Source: an uncultured Bacteroidia bacterium
Lineage (GTDB): Bacteria > Bacteroidota > Bacteroidia > Bacteroidales > UBA932
Assembly: GCA_902768985.1 (NCBI GenBank)
Contig: CACXNA010000001.1
Location: 186,001-250,000 of the forward strand
DNA length: 64,000 bases
Direction of reading: 5' to 3'
Positions 41,383 to 50,160 of this stretch are shown piece by piece (position 1 is the stretch's first letter; every line of letters begins with the position of its first letter). The notes under the pieces were generated by a model. It had not been told where the DNA came from. It did no database searches and worked only from the letters and a program-made list of their open reading frames with translations. Made by a program: the position numbers and the translations under genes.

Positions 41383-42906
41383 TTACTGTTTTTTGGAGGT
41401 GATCAGGATGACGCCGTTCTTGGCTTCATCCCCATATTTCTTGAGGGTTTCCTCGTCCTTGAGGACTTCCATTTTCTCGATGGTGCTGGGATCGATGGCG
41501 CTGAGCTCGCCGATGTACTTCACGCCGTCCAGAATGATCAGCGGGGTGGCACCGGAGGCGGTTCGGATGGAAATGGTCTGTCCTGCCGGTTTGGGGTCGT
41601 CCTTGTCGCCGCGCACCTGGTAGATGACCGGGAACATGAAGGTGACCTTGACCGGCTGGCCGTTCACTATGCCCGGCTTCCAGTTTGGAGAGGAGGAGAT
41701 CACGCGGACAGCTTCGTTGTCCAGGGCTTCATAGCCGGTGCTGCGCATGACTTTGACGTCGCTGACGGATCCGTCCGTGTTGATGGCGAACTGTACCATC
41801 ACACGGCCCTGGTGGCCGGCTTCTTTTTCTTCAGCCGGATAAACCAGTTGCGAGGAGACCCATTTGGCGAAGGCCTGGGCGTCGCCGCCCTGGAAGGTCG
41901 GCTTGTCCTCGATGCTGGAGAAATCAAAGGTCTTGGCGCCTGCAGGCGGGTTCTGGACCGTCGGCGTCTCGACGACAGCGGGCGTTTCGGTGACGACGGG
42001 AGTTTCAGCGATGGCCGGCATTTCTGCAACGGTGGCCGTTTCAGAGGAGGCAGGGCGGATTTCCGCCCGGGCGGGGTTGCACAGGAACATGGTCCCTGCG
42101 AGGAGGGGAAGGAGCGCGACGTAGGCTAGGCGCATCCAGCCCGATGTGGGTTTTTTGTGCATCATGGCAATTCTTTGTTTGAGTTTGGCGTGGTTGAAGC
42201 CGTTGGCCAGGGAGAAGCGTTGCTCTCCCACGGCTTTCCGCACCAGGAGGAGTTGGTATGAGGTTGCATCAATGCCTTGTCGGATGAGGCCTTCGTCGGC
42301 CTCGTATTCGTGCAGGAGCCGCAGCTCCGCGCGGGCGATCCACGCCAGCGGGTTGAACCAGTGGACGGTGTTCACGACCGTCATCAGCAGGACGTCCAGC
42401 GAGTGGTGTGCGTGGATGTGCTGCAGCTCGTGCCGCAGGATCGCGGGGTATTTCTCATAATCCTGCCGGCTCATCACGACCTTGCGGCCCCAGCTGAAGG
42501 AGGGGACGTCGCGGTCGAGCAGCGTCAGGCGGCAGCCCTCGCAGGGCTCCTGGGAGCCGCTGCGGATGATTTTGCGCGTCCGCGCAATGGAGATGAGCGA
42601 CGCAGCCACGACGGAGGCGGCGCCGGCCGCGTAGATCGCGAGGAGCCAGGGGAAGGAGCTCCCGGCGGCCTGTTCGGCCTCCGTCCCGACCAGCTGCAGG
42701 TCGCCTACCTGGATGCCGGAGAAGTCCGGGACGATGACGGTGCGCAGGCGCAGCAGCGGCAGCAGGTGGCAGACCAGCGTGCCGGCGAGCAGCACGACGC
42801 GGTTGAAGCGGAAGAGGGAAGTCTTCCGCATGACCAGCAGGTAGAAGGCGTAGAAGAGGGCCAGGTACAGGCTGGCGCGCGCTAAATAAAGGAGGGCCGG
42901 TGTCAT
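41383..42906 (-). CDS. BlaR1/MecR1-type M56 membrane peptidase fused to TonB domain and plug-like tail
   Basis: The 507-residue protein opens with membrane segments (residues about 5-50 and 84-107) and an M56 zinc peptidase with HELQH (His159, Glu160, His163) and LLHEYEADE. Another membrane segment lies near 263-280. A Pro/Val/Thr-rich linker precedes a TonB C-terminal domain (about 330-425: GRVMVQFAINTDGSVSDV, PNWKPGIVNGQPVKV). The last 75 residues (PLIILDGVKYIGELSAIDP, KNGVILITSK) look like part of a TonB-dependent receptor plug. This is the common Bacteroidota form of BlaR1-like regulators, with periplasmic sensing coupled to cleavage of the BlaI repressor encoded next door (ATGA overlap). 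Confidence 0.88.
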   Translation of the reverse strand: MTPALLYLARASLYLALFYAFYLLVMRKTSLFRFNRVVLLAGTLVCHLLPLLRLRTVIVPDFSGIQVGDLQLVGTEAEQAAGSSFPWLLAIYAAGAASVVAASLISIARTRKIIRSGSQEPCEGCRLTLLDRDVPSFSWGRKVVMSRQDYEKYPAILRHELQHIHAHHSLDVLLMTVVNTVHWFNPLAWIARAELRLLHEYEADEGLIRQGIDATSYQLLLVRKAVGEQRFSLANGFNHAKLKQRIAMMHKKPTSGWMRLAYVALLPLLAGTMFLCNPARAEIRPASSETATVAEMPAIAETPVVTETPAVVETPTVQNPPAGAKTFDFSSIEDKPTFQGGDAQAFAKWVSSQLVYPAEEKEAGHQGRVMVQFAINTDGSVSDVKVMRSTGYEALDNEAVRVISSSPNWKPGIVNGQPVKVTFMFPVIYQVRGDKDDPKPAGQTISIRTASGATPLIILDGVKYIGELSAIDPSTIEKMEVLKDEETLKKYGDEAKNGVILITSKKQ

Positions 42907-43268
42907 TTCTGCTTGTTTTCGATGGTTGCGATCAGTGCCTTCAGCTCTTCGAGGTCCATCTTGTCGTCTTCGACGAACTGGGACACGAGCATGGCGTAGG
43001 AATTATCATAGTAGCGCTCGACCAGGTCGCCGACCGTCGAGCCGCGGTACTCCTTCTCCGTGACGGCGGGGGAGTAGCAGAAGCTGTTGGCCATGGGCTT
43101 GCGGGTCAGGAAGCCTTTGTCTTCCAGGAACTTGACCTGCGTCGCTACGGTGTTGTAAGAGGGTTTGGGATCGGGGATTCGGGCCACGATGTCCCGGATG
43201 AACAGATCGCCGTGCTGCCAGACGATCTGCATGATTTCTTCTTCTTTTGCCGTTAATTTCTGTCGCAT
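42903..43268 (-). CDS. BlaI/MecI/CopY family transcriptional repressor
   Basis: The 121-residue protein starts at CAT 43266-43268 (MRQKLTAKEEEIMQIVWQHG). It has the winged helix of BlaI repressors (VARIPDPKPSYNTVATQVKF, EDKGFLTRKPMANSFCYSP) and a C-terminal dimerisation helix. Such repressors are cleaved when the partner M56 protein is activated. It overlaps the M56 gene by four bases and leads the operon, so it likely represses its own transcription. A longer in-frame start at 43298 would lie upstream of the -7 box and is rejected. Confidence 0.92.
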   Translation of the reverse strand: MRQKLTAKEEEIMQIVWQHGDLFIRDIVARIPDPKPSYNTVATQVKFLEDKGFLTRKPMANSFCYSPAVTEKEYRGSTVGDLVERYYDNSYAMLVSQFVEDDKMDLEELKALIATIENKQK

Positions 43269-43273
43269 AGTTA

Positions 43274-43295
43274 CAGTGTTTCCACTGCAAATATA
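43274..43295 (-). promoter_or_regulatory. -7 box and candidate BlaI operator
   Basis: On the minus strand TATATTTG (43288-43295) is followed at once by the dyad CAGTG-N4-CACTG (43274-43287) before the start codon. The position would let a bound repressor block initiation. The half-site differs from the TACA/TGTA of classical BlaI operators. Confidence 0.45.
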
Positions 43296-43398
43296 CAAAC
43301 AAAAATCAAAACTCCTAATCTTTTTCGGAGTTTTCCTATAATTTTTCGGAAACCTGCCCCCGAGGGCAACAACACTGCCGCCCCGCCACTACGGATTC

Positions 43399-44544
43399 TT
43401 ATTGCCCCAGCGCCTGGCGGAACATGCCGATCAGGGATTCGATCGTCTTGTTGTTATCGAACTTCCGGGCGGCGTCTGCATAGCGCTGCGCCATCCGGTT
43501 GCGCTCTTCGGGATGCTCGATCCACCAGTCGATCCGCTCGGCCAGCGCGCGGCTGTCATAGACGGGATAGCGACTTTCCGGGCTCAGGGCAAAGTTGGAA
43601 GTGCCGATCAGGTCGCCTTCCGCAATGACGGGCACGATGCCTTCGCGCAGCGCCTCGAGGCAGGAAAGCCCTTCGACCTCCACCCATGCACAGTGAACGT
43701 AGAGGTAGCACTTGCGCGTAAGTTCGCGAAGTTCAGCCTGCGTATAGAAGCCGAACGAGGCGGGTATCTTCAAGATGCCCTTCCGGTGCAGACGGTCTGC
43801 GATTTTCTTGTAATACCCGGCTTTCGGACCGTTGCCTGCGAAGACCAGACGGATGCGGTCCGCATAGCGGCTGTAGCGCATGGCGTTCAGCAGTGTGTCC
43901 TGGGATTTCTCGCGTGAGAGGCGGCTGATACAGAGGATGTCAATCGTCCCTTCTGGCAGTACGGTCGATGCTTTCACCGGTTCGTCCGGGATGTCGATGC
44001 CGTTCGAGATCACGTGCAGACGTGCCTTGAAGCCGTGCTTGAGCAGGTAGTCCCGCACGACGGCCGAAGGACATTGGATATCCGTGCAATGGTCGTAGAT
44101 GAGCCCTTTCCAGTTGGCGCGCAGGAAGGGGTTGACGAAGTTGTGCTTGGGAAAGCCAAGGCTGGCCAGAATGTTCTGCGGGAACATGTGGAAGGTCCCG
44201 GTGATGGTTTTTCCCATTTTCCTCGCCATCCGGACAACCACATTTTCGAGTGGCATTCCTTCCTGGACGTGGACGATGTCCGCCCATTCAAGTGCTTCGG
44301 AAATCTTGTCTCTTTCTATTTTCGCGTAGGCAAAGCCGCTGGAGTAAATGATGGGCTCGAAGATGGGGAACTTGAAATGGCCCAGGGGGAACTCGGGCTG
44401 CGGTCCTTTCTCGTCCCGGTTGTGAACCGCCATGAGGCGGGCATCCACACCGTGCTCGCGAAGTTTGCGAAGAGCCGTGTTGATGGAAACACTGATTCCG
44501 TTTCCCGGATTATATGCATTATTGCAGACAAAAAGGACTTTCAT
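43399..44544 (-). CDS. GT4-type glycosyltransferase, paralogue A
   Basis: The 381-residue protein belongs to the GT-B fold family GT4. It has an N-terminal Rossmann domain (MKVLFVCNNAYNPGNGISVS) and a nucleotide-sugar domain with CISRLSREKSQDTLLNAM, VFAGNGPKAGYY and the E-x7-E element in HCAWVEVEGLSCLEALREG. It presumably adds a sugar to a surface glycan or lipid. A paralogue very similar over its whole length lies divergently at 44685. Their first coding bases are identical for more than 20 positions, so the pair arose by inverted duplication. Confidence 0.88.
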   Translation of the reverse strand: MKVLFVCNNAYNPGNGISVSINTALRKLREHGVDARLMAVHNRDEKGPQPEFPLGHFKFPIFEPIIYSSGFAYAKIERDKISEALEWADIVHVQEGMPLENVVVRMARKMGKTITGTFHMFPQNILASLGFPKHNFVNPFLRANWKGLIYDHCTDIQCPSAVVRDYLLKHGFKARLHVISNGIDIPDEPVKASTVLPEGTIDILCISRLSREKSQDTLLNAMRYSRYADRIRLVFAGNGPKAGYYKKIADRLHRKGILKIPASFGFYTQAELRELTRKCYLYVHCAWVEVEGLSCLEALREGIVPVIAEGDLIGTSNFALSPESRYPVYDSRALAERIDWWIEHPEERNRMAQRYADAARKFDNNKTIESLIGMFRQALGQ

Positions 44545-44564
44545 TTTTCATCTTGTTGGGTCTG

Positions 44565-44572
44565 CAAAGGTA
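44565..44572 (-). promoter_or_regulatory. -7 box for glycosyltransferase A
   Basis: On the minus strand TACCTTTG lies 20 bases before the start codon. Confidence 0.6.
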
Positions 44573-44658
44573 CACATAATTCCCGGATTATCCCGTTTAT
44601 TTCATCCTCCAGCTCTTGCAGAGGGGAAAATAGACATCACAAATCGGGAAGAAATGCG

Positions 44659-44666
44659 TATATTTG
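44659..44666 (+). promoter_or_regulatory. -7 box for glycosyltransferase B
   Basis: TATATTTG lies 18 bases before ATG 44685. Confidence 0.65.
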
Positions 44667-44684
44667 CCAATCTATTTCGTGAGA

Positions 44685-45839
44685 ATGAAAGTCCTTTTTG
44701 TCTGCAACAACGTATATCATAAGGGCAACGGCCAGAGCGTTGCCGTCAAGGCGTCCATGGCCGCGCTCCGCGAGCATGGCGTGGACGTGCGCCTGATGTC
44801 GATCGCCAACCCGGACCCCAACGGCCCGCAGCCCGAATACCCGCTGGAGCATTGGAAATTCCCCATCTTCGAGCCCATCATCTACGCCAACGGCCTGGCT
44901 TACGCCAAAATTGACAAAAAGAAGATCCGCGAAGCCGTCGAATGGGCGGACATCGTCCACATCCAGGAAGGCCTCTTCCTGCAGGGCGCAGCCCTGAACG
45001 AGGCCCGCAGGCAGGGCAAGACCCTGACCGCGACCTACCACGTCTTCGCGCAGAATTTCAACGCCAACCTCGGTTTCTCCAAGAACAGTCCCATCAACTG
45101 GCCGATGATGTACCTGTGGCGCCGCTTTGTCTTCGACCCCTGCACGGACATCCAATGCCCGACGCCCGCCGTGCGCGACCAATTGAAGAAGGAAGGCTAT
45201 AAATCGCGCCTGCATGTGATCTCGAACGGCATCGCCATTCCGGCGGAGCCGGTGAAGGCCACGCCCGTGTCGGCGGAGGGAACGATCGACCTCCTCTGCG
45301 TCGGCCGCCTGTCCAAGGAGAAATCGCAGGACACGCTCCTGAAGGCCATGCGCTACAGCCGCTACGCCGACCGCATCCACCTGATCTTCGCCGGGCGGGG
45401 TACGAAAGAGAAAAAATACCGCAAGATGGCTGACCGCCTCCTTCAGGAGGGGATCCTGAAGACGCCCCCCACCTTCGGTTTCTATACGCACGACCAGCTG
45501 AACGAGCTGGCGCACACGTCCTACCTCTACATCCACTGCGCGTGGGTGGAAGTCGAGGGCCTTTCCTGCCTGGAGGCCGTGCGCGAGGGCGCCGTGCCCG
45601 TGATCGCCCAAGGCGACATGATCGGCACGTCCGTGTTCGCACTCTGCCCGGAGAGCCTGTATCCGGTCTATGACAGCAAGGCCCTGGCCGAGCGCATCGA
45701 CTGGTGGATCGAGCACCCCGAGAAGCGCAACGAGATGGCACAGCGCTACGCCGACTCCGCCCGCAACTACGATATCAATAAATCCGCCGAAGCCCTGGTC
45801 GCGATGTTCGAGCATGCGCTTGGCTCGAAAGCAAAATGA
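44685..45839 (+). CDS. GT4-type glycosyltransferase, paralogue B
   Basis: The 384-residue GT-B enzyme starts at ATG 44685 (MKVLFVCNNVYHKGNGQSVA). It keeps the same blocks as paralogue A: GPQPEYPLEHWKFPIFEPII, CVGRLSKEKSQDTLLKAM, IFAGRGTKEKKY and HCAWVEVEGLSCLEAVREG. By eye well over half the residues match paralogue A, with the acceptor-side N-terminal domain more divergent, consistent with a change of acceptor after duplication. It overlaps the esterase gene by four bases, so the pair is cotranscribed. An in-frame start at 44664 would overlap the -7 box. Confidence 0.88.
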   Translation: MKVLFVCNNVYHKGNGQSVAVKASMAALREHGVDVRLMSIANPDPNGPQPEYPLEHWKFPIFEPIIYANGLAYAKIDKKKIREAVEWADIVHIQEGLFLQGAALNEARRQGKTLTATYHVFAQNFNANLGFSKNSPINWPMMYLWRRFVFDPCTDIQCPTPAVRDQLKKEGYKSRLHVISNGIAIPAEPVKATPVSAEGTIDLLCVGRLSKEKSQDTLLKAMRYSRYADRIHLIFAGRGTKEKKYRKMADRLLQEGILKTPPTFGFYTHDQLNELAHTSYLYIHCAWVEVEGLSCLEAVREGAVPVIAQGDMIGTSVFALCPESLYPVYDSKALAERIDWWIEHPEKRNEMAQRYADSARNYDINKSAEALVAMFEHALGSKAK

Positions 45840-46711
45840 AAAGATTCTTCTTACTCCTGATACTGGCTGCAGGGCTTTGCGCCTGCGGCACCGCGGCTCG
45901 CTACGGCCGCGGCCCGGAGAGCAGCGTCCTCGAGGCGCTGCCGGGCGAGGGCATCGTCGAGGCCGTGAATTATCCCAGCAGCGAGCCCCGCCTCACCCAG
46001 CGGCGCATGCTGGTCTATCTGCCGAAAGATTATTACAAGGACACGCTCAAGCGTTACCCTGTCTTTTACCTCTTCCACGGCGCGCGCGGCAATGAGAAGA
46101 CCTGGGTGGACAGTGCGGACGTCTTCCACCGTCTGGATTCCCTGCGTGCCGGGGGCTTGGCGAAAGACTTCATCCTGGTCATGCCGAATATGAACCGTTA
46201 CGCCAACGACAAGGACTACAACAACGGCCGCTGTCTGCGCGCCATGCCGGCTTTCTGGACCCAGACCGGCGAGATGGAACGCTATTTCCGGCAGGATGTG
46301 GTGGGCTTTGTGGACCGCCGCTACCGCACCGTCCCGACCAAGGAGGGGCGCGCCATCGCGGGCATGTCCAACGGCGGCCTGCAGGCGGTCTATCTCTCGG
46401 CGAACAACCCTCAGACATACGGTTATGTGGGGTTGATGTCGCCTTATACCCAGGCGACCATGGCGGCCAAGTACCACCGGGATGTGTACAAGGGACTTGC
46501 CTGGAAGCTTGACGAGCAGTTCGCCATCCCGCCGAAGGAGTACGTCATCTACATCGGCAAGACGGATTTCTTCCGCCCCCATATCGAGTTCTTCCACAGG
46601 CGCCTGAAACGGCACGGCTACCCGCACGACTTCGTTCTGGCCGAGGGTGGCCACGAGTGGTACAACTGGATCGACTTCTACGAAGACTTCTGCAAGCGGA
46701 TCTTCCAGTAG
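45836..46711 (+). CDS. Alpha/beta-hydrolase esterase lipoprotein (CE1/esterase D type)
   Basis: The 291-residue lipoprotein (MKRFFLLLILAAGLCAC; lipidated Cys17) has an esterase D/CE1 fold. The motifs are YPVFYLFHGARGNEKTW (oxyanion region), the nucleophile elbow GMSNGG and the catalytic His in GGHEWYNW. Family members release feruloyl, acetyl or similar acyl groups from glycans, or act on formylglutathione-like thioesters. Coupling to a glycosyltransferase (ATGA overlap) suggests trimming of acyl groups on a surface glycan. Its stop codon abuts the stop codon of the convergent tex gene with no bases between. Confidence 0.85.
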   Translation: MKRFFLLLILAAGLCACGTAARYGRGPESSVLEALPGEGIVEAVNYPSSEPRLTQRRMLVYLPKDYYKDTLKRYPVFYLFHGARGNEKTWVDSADVFHRLDSLRAGGLAKDFILVMPNMNRYANDKDYNNGRCLRAMPAFWTQTGEMERYFRQDVVGFVDRRYRTVPTKEGRAIAGMSNGGLQAVYLSANNPQTYGYVGLMSPYTQATMAAKYHRDVYKGLAWKLDEQFAIPPKEYVIYIGKTDFFRPHIEFFHRRLKRHGYPHDFVLAEGGHEWYNWIDFYEDFCKRIFQ

Positions 46712-48847
46712 TTATTTCAGCAATCTGAGTGAAATGCGGCCGCGGTCGAGATCGACGGCGGTCACGGCGACGCGCACCTGCTGGTGCAGCTTCACGACCT
46801 TCGTCGGATCGGTGCCGCGCGGGCCCATCTGCGAGACGTGCACGAGGCCGTCGTCGTGGATGCCGATGTCCACGAACGCGCCGAAGTTGGTGATGTTCGT
46901 GACGATGCCGGGCAGCTCCATGCCGACCACGAGGTCCTCGATGCCGTGGATATCTTCCGCGAAAGCGAACTCGGAGGCCTGCTCGCGCGGGTCGAGGCCC
47001 GGCTTCGCAAGCTCCTTCAGGATATCGTTGACGGTCGGCAGACCGGCCTTCTCCGTGACGAAGTCCTTCGCCTGGATCTTCGCGCAGAGTTCGGCGTTGC
47101 CGACCAGCTCTTTCGTGCTGACGCCCAGCGATTTGGCCATCCGGTCCACGATGCCGTAGGACTCGGGGTGCACGGCGGAGCCGTCCAGCGGATTCTCCGC
47201 GCCGCGGATGCGCAGGAAGCCCGCGCACTGCTCGAAGGCCTTCGGCCCGAGGCGCGGCACCTGCCGGAGCTCGGCGCGGCTGCGGAAGCCGCCGTTCTCC
47301 GTCCGGTACGCGATGATATTCTCCGCCAGGGTGGGGCCGATACCGGCCACGTAGGCCAGCAGGTAGGGGGAGGCGGTATTGAGGTTGACGCCCACGGCGT
47401 TCACGCAGCTCTCGACCGTGTTGTCGAGCTGCTCCTTAAGCAGCGCCTGGTCCACGTCGTGCTGGTACTGCCCGATGCCGAGGTTCTTGGGGTCGATCTT
47501 GACGAGCTCCGCGAGGGGATCCATCAGGCGGCGGCCGATCGACACGGCGCCGCGCACGGTCACGTCCTCGTCCGGGAACTCCTGCCGCGCGATTTCAGAA
47601 GCGCTGTAGATGGAGGCACCGTCCTCGCTGACCGTCCATACTTTACAGCCGTCCGGCAGCTGGACGCGGCGCATGAAATCCTCCGTCTCGCGGGAGGCCG
47701 TGCCGTTGCCGATGGCGACGGCCTGGATCTTATATTTATTGAGCATGTCCTGCACGGACATGATGGCCTTGACCTTCTCGTTCTGCGGGGGATGTGGGTA
47801 GATGATCGTATGGCAGAGCAGGCCGCCCTGCTCGTCCAGGCAGGCGATCTTGCAGCCGTTGCGGAAGCCCGGGTCGATGGCCATGGTGCGCTTCTGCCCC
47901 ACGGGGGCGGAGAGCAGCAGCTGGCGCAGGTTCTCGCCGAACACGCGGATGCTCTCGCGGTCCGCCTTCTCCTTGGCCTCGCGCAGCACCTCGCCGCTGA
48001 TGGACGGCTCCAGCAGGCGCTTGAAGGCGTCGGAGACGGCCTCCTTGACCTGGTCGGCCGTCGGCCCGGCGGGGTAGCCGTGCGCCTGGCAGTGGTCGTA
48101 GTAAATCTTGGCGTCGCACTTCTCCGCGTCCGCGTCGATACTGACGTTCAGGAAGCCTTCGTTCTGCGCGCGCAGGATGGCGAGCAGATTGTGCGAGGGA
48201 ATGCGCTCCAGCGGCATCTTGAAATCGAAATAGCTGCGGTACTTCGCCGCCTCGGCGCTGTCGCGACCGGCCTTCGTGACCGTCGCGACCACCCGCCGGC
48301 GGCGGAAGATCGCGCGCAGGTTCTCGCGGATCAGCGCCGTCTCGCTGAGGCGCTCCGCGACGATGTCGCGCGCCCCCGCGAGGGCGGTTTCCACGTCGGG
48401 CACCTTGTCCCCGACGAATTTGCGCGCATCCGCTTCGGGATTGCGCGTCTTGCCGTTCCAGAGCAGGTCCGCGAGGGGCTCCAGGCCCAGCTCGCGCGCC
48501 GCCGTGGCGCGGGTGCGGCGCTTGGGCCGCCAGGGGAGGTAGAGGTCTTCCAGCTCGGTGCCGGAGACGCATTTCTCGATCTGCTCGCGCAGCTCGTCCG
48601 TGAGGGCGCCCGCTTCGCCGATGACCTTCAGGATGGTCTCCTTGCGCTTCTCCATCTCGGCGAAGACGTCCGCCCAGTGGCGCACTTCGGCCACCTCGGC
48701 GTCGTCCATGCCGCCCGTTTTCTCCTTGCGGTAGCGGCTGATGAAGGGGATGGTGTCGCCGTCCTCGAAGAGTTCGGCGCAATTCTCGACCTGCCAGTCT
48801 TTGAGATTCAGCAGGCCGGCGATGTGCTGGATATAGATTTCTTTCAT
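46712..48847 (-). CDS. tex: Tex family RNA-binding transcription accessory protein
   Basis: The 711-residue protein starts at CAT 48845-48847 (MKEIYIQHIAGLLNLKDWQV). It contains the Tex N-terminal helical region with FISRYRKEKTGGMDD, the YqgF-like RNase H fold (MAIDPGFRNGCKIACLD), a helix-hairpin-helix domain (AYVAGIGPTLAENIIAYR) and a C-terminal S1 domain (GMELPGIVTNITNFGAFVDI, ending RISLRLLK). Tex binds RNA and affects transcription. It overlaps the upstream glycosyltransferase gene by four bases; that pairing has no obvious functional link. Confidence 0.94.
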   Translation of the reverse strand: MKEIYIQHIAGLLNLKDWQVENCAELFEDGDTIPFISRYRKEKTGGMDDAEVAEVRHWADVFAEMEKRKETILKVIGEAGALTDELREQIEKCVSGTELEDLYLPWRPKRRTRATAARELGLEPLADLLWNGKTRNPEADARKFVGDKVPDVETALAGARDIVAERLSETALIRENLRAIFRRRRVVATVTKAGRDSAEAAKYRSYFDFKMPLERIPSHNLLAILRAQNEGFLNVSIDADAEKCDAKIYYDHCQAHGYPAGPTADQVKEAVSDAFKRLLEPSISGEVLREAKEKADRESIRVFGENLRQLLLSAPVGQKRTMAIDPGFRNGCKIACLDEQGGLLCHTIIYPHPPQNEKVKAIMSVQDMLNKYKIQAVAIGNGTASRETEDFMRRVQLPDGCKVWTVSEDGASIYSASEIARQEFPDEDVTVRGAVSIGRRLMDPLAELVKIDPKNLGIGQYQHDVDQALLKEQLDNTVESCVNAVGVNLNTASPYLLAYVAGIGPTLAENIIAYRTENGGFRSRAELRQVPRLGPKAFEQCAGFLRIRGAENPLDGSAVHPESYGIVDRMAKSLGVSTKELVGNAELCAKIQAKDFVTEKAGLPTVNDILKELAKPGLDPREQASEFAFAEDIHGIEDLVVGMELPGIVTNITNFGAFVDIGIHDDGLVHVSQMGPRGTDPTKVVKLHQQVRVAVTAVDLDRGRISLRLLK

Positions 48848-49572
48848 TGCTGTGCGGGACGGAGTTTGCGGAAGCGCAGGCCCAGCACGCCCCAGAAGGC
48901 TTCGCCGAAGATGCTGCCGGACATCTTGGAGGTGCCCTCCTGGCGGTTCACGAAGATCACGGACACTTCCTTGATCTTGAAGCCCAGCTTCTTGGCGGTG
49001 TACTTCAGCTCGATCTGGAAGCCGTAGCCTTTCATCTTCACGGCGTCCAGGTCGATGGTCTCCAGGACCTTGCGGGAGTAGCAGACGAAGCCGGCCGTGC
49101 TGTCGCAGATGCGCACGCCCAGGGCGGCGCGCACGTACAGCGAGGCGCAGTAGGACATCATGATGCGGCCCAGCGGCCAGTTGACGACGTTGATGCCGTC
49201 GCAGTAGCGCGAGCCGATGGACATGTCGGCGCCGCCGACCGTGCAGGCCTCCAGCAGGCGCGGAAGGTCGGCCGGGTTGTGGGAAAAGTCGGCATCCATC
49301 TCGAAAATGTAGTCGTAGTCGCGCGCCAGGGCCCATTTGAAGCCGGTCACGTAGGCCGTGCCGAGGCCCTGCTTGCCGCTGCGCTCCACGAGGTGGAGCC
49401 GCTCGGGATACGCTTTCTGGAGCCCCTTGACCACGTCGGCGGTCCCGTCGGGGGAGCCGTCGTCGATCACGAGGATCTGGTATTCGCCTTCGAGCGCGAA
49501 CACCGCCTGGATGATCTTGGCGATGTTCTCAATCTCGTTGTATGTCGGGATGATGACGAGTTTCTTTTCCAT
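48844..49572 (-). CDS. GT2 glycosyltransferase, polyprenol-phosphate mannose synthase type
   Basis: The 242-residue GT-A enzyme begins MEKKLVIIPTYNEIENI and carries VIDDGSPDGTADVVKGL, FEMDADFSHNP (the DxD-type metal site) and GSRYCDGINVVNWPL. These match dolichol-phosphate mannose synthase-like GT2 proteins, which load a hexose onto a polyprenyl phosphate at the inner membrane. There is no C-terminal membrane pair, so it is the soluble or peripheral subtype. It could supply donors for glycoprotein or lipid glycosylation. It is translationally coupled to tex. Confidence 0.9.
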   Translation of the reverse strand: MEKKLVIIPTYNEIENIAKIIQAVFALEGEYQILVIDDGSPDGTADVVKGLQKAYPERLHLVERSGKQGLGTAYVTGFKWALARDYDYIFEMDADFSHNPADLPRLLEACTVGGADMSIGSRYCDGINVVNWPLGRIMMSYCASLYVRAALGVRICDSTAGFVCYSRKVLETIDLDAVKMKGYGFQIELKYTAKKLGFKIKEVSVIFVNRQEGTSKMSGSIFGEAFWGVLGLRFRKLRPAQQ

Positions 49573-49578
49573 ATTCTA

Positions 49579-49586
49579 CAAATATA
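49579..49586 (-). promoter_or_regulatory. -7 box for the GT2-tex operon
   Basis: On the minus strand TATATTTG lies only six bases before the start codon, so the transcript would have a very short leader or be leaderless. Confidence 0.55.
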
Positions 49587-49610
49587 CGTAAAATATGGAA
49601 ATCTTAGCCA

Positions 49611-50099
49611 TTACTTGTCGGCAAAGATGATCCAGTCGGGATAGTGGTAGGTCAGGATGCCGGTGACTACGATCGTGATGACGGCCACGGCGATCCAGAG
49701 CGGCCATAACTTTCGGATCTTCAGATTGTTGCGCCAGTGCTTCGCCCACTGGACGGACAGGATGACGGAAGAGGTGTAGATGACGATGTCCACCGGCAGG
49801 ATCTCGTGCCGCACGAAAATCCAGTAGGAGTAGAAGGCGGCCACGACACACGGCATGATGGCCAGTCCCGCCAGGATGGGCGCGCCGAATTCTTCGATGT
49901 TGCGGCGGCTGATCACGAGGTACAGCGCGAGCAGCAGCATCGGGTAGAAGTTCATCTTCATGTGCGCCATGACGCTCTCCGTGACCGGGAAAATGTAACC
50001 CCAGAAGTGGTTGAACCAGGGGAAATGGTGCACGAAGTGCATGCCGGTGCCGAAGATGACCAGCAGAATGGTCGCGATGATGGTTTCTTTGCGGGACAT
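49611..50099 (-). CDS. Small polytopic membrane protein (DUF6512-like)
   Basis: The 162-residue protein has about five membrane helices. It starts MSRKETIIATILLVIFGTGM and has a conserved-looking motif HFVHHFPWFNHFWGYIFPVTESVMAHMK. This resembles a family annotated DUF6512, of unknown function; I recall the pattern but cannot check it. An alternative start at 50111 would leave almost no leader after the -7 box. It is transcribed alone. Confidence 0.72.
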   Translation of the reverse strand: MSRKETIIATILLVIFGTGMHFVHHFPWFNHFWGYIFPVTESVMAHMKMNFYPMLLLALYLVISRRNIEEFGAPILAGLAIMPCVVAAFYSYWIFVRHEILPVDIVIYTSSVILSVQWAKHWRNNLKIRKLWPLWIAVAVITIVVTGILTYHYPDWIIFADK

Positions 50100-50119
50100 A
50101 GTTTCTTCCATTTTCTGCG

Positions 50120-50127
50120 CAAAGATA
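50120..50127 (-). promoter_or_regulatory. -7 box for the small membrane protein
   Basis: On the minus strand TATCTTTG fits TAnnTTTG, 20 bases before the start chosen at 50099. Confidence 0.55.
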
Positions 50128-50160
50128 CCGCCTTCTACTTGCAACCGGGTTGCAAATGCG

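Noticed and set aside
42903-43268. Beta-lactam or vancomycin resistance determinants (BlaI/M56 pair; VanX-type gene at 55491)
   Set aside because: There is no beta-lactamase, mecA, vanH or vanA-type gene nearby. Both protein types have common housekeeping versions in Bacteroidota.
46784-49027. A 747-residue plus-strand frame antisense to tex
   Set aside because: The translation is repetitive in Leu/Ala/Val/Arg/Asp without recognisable domains, while tex on the other strand is complete.
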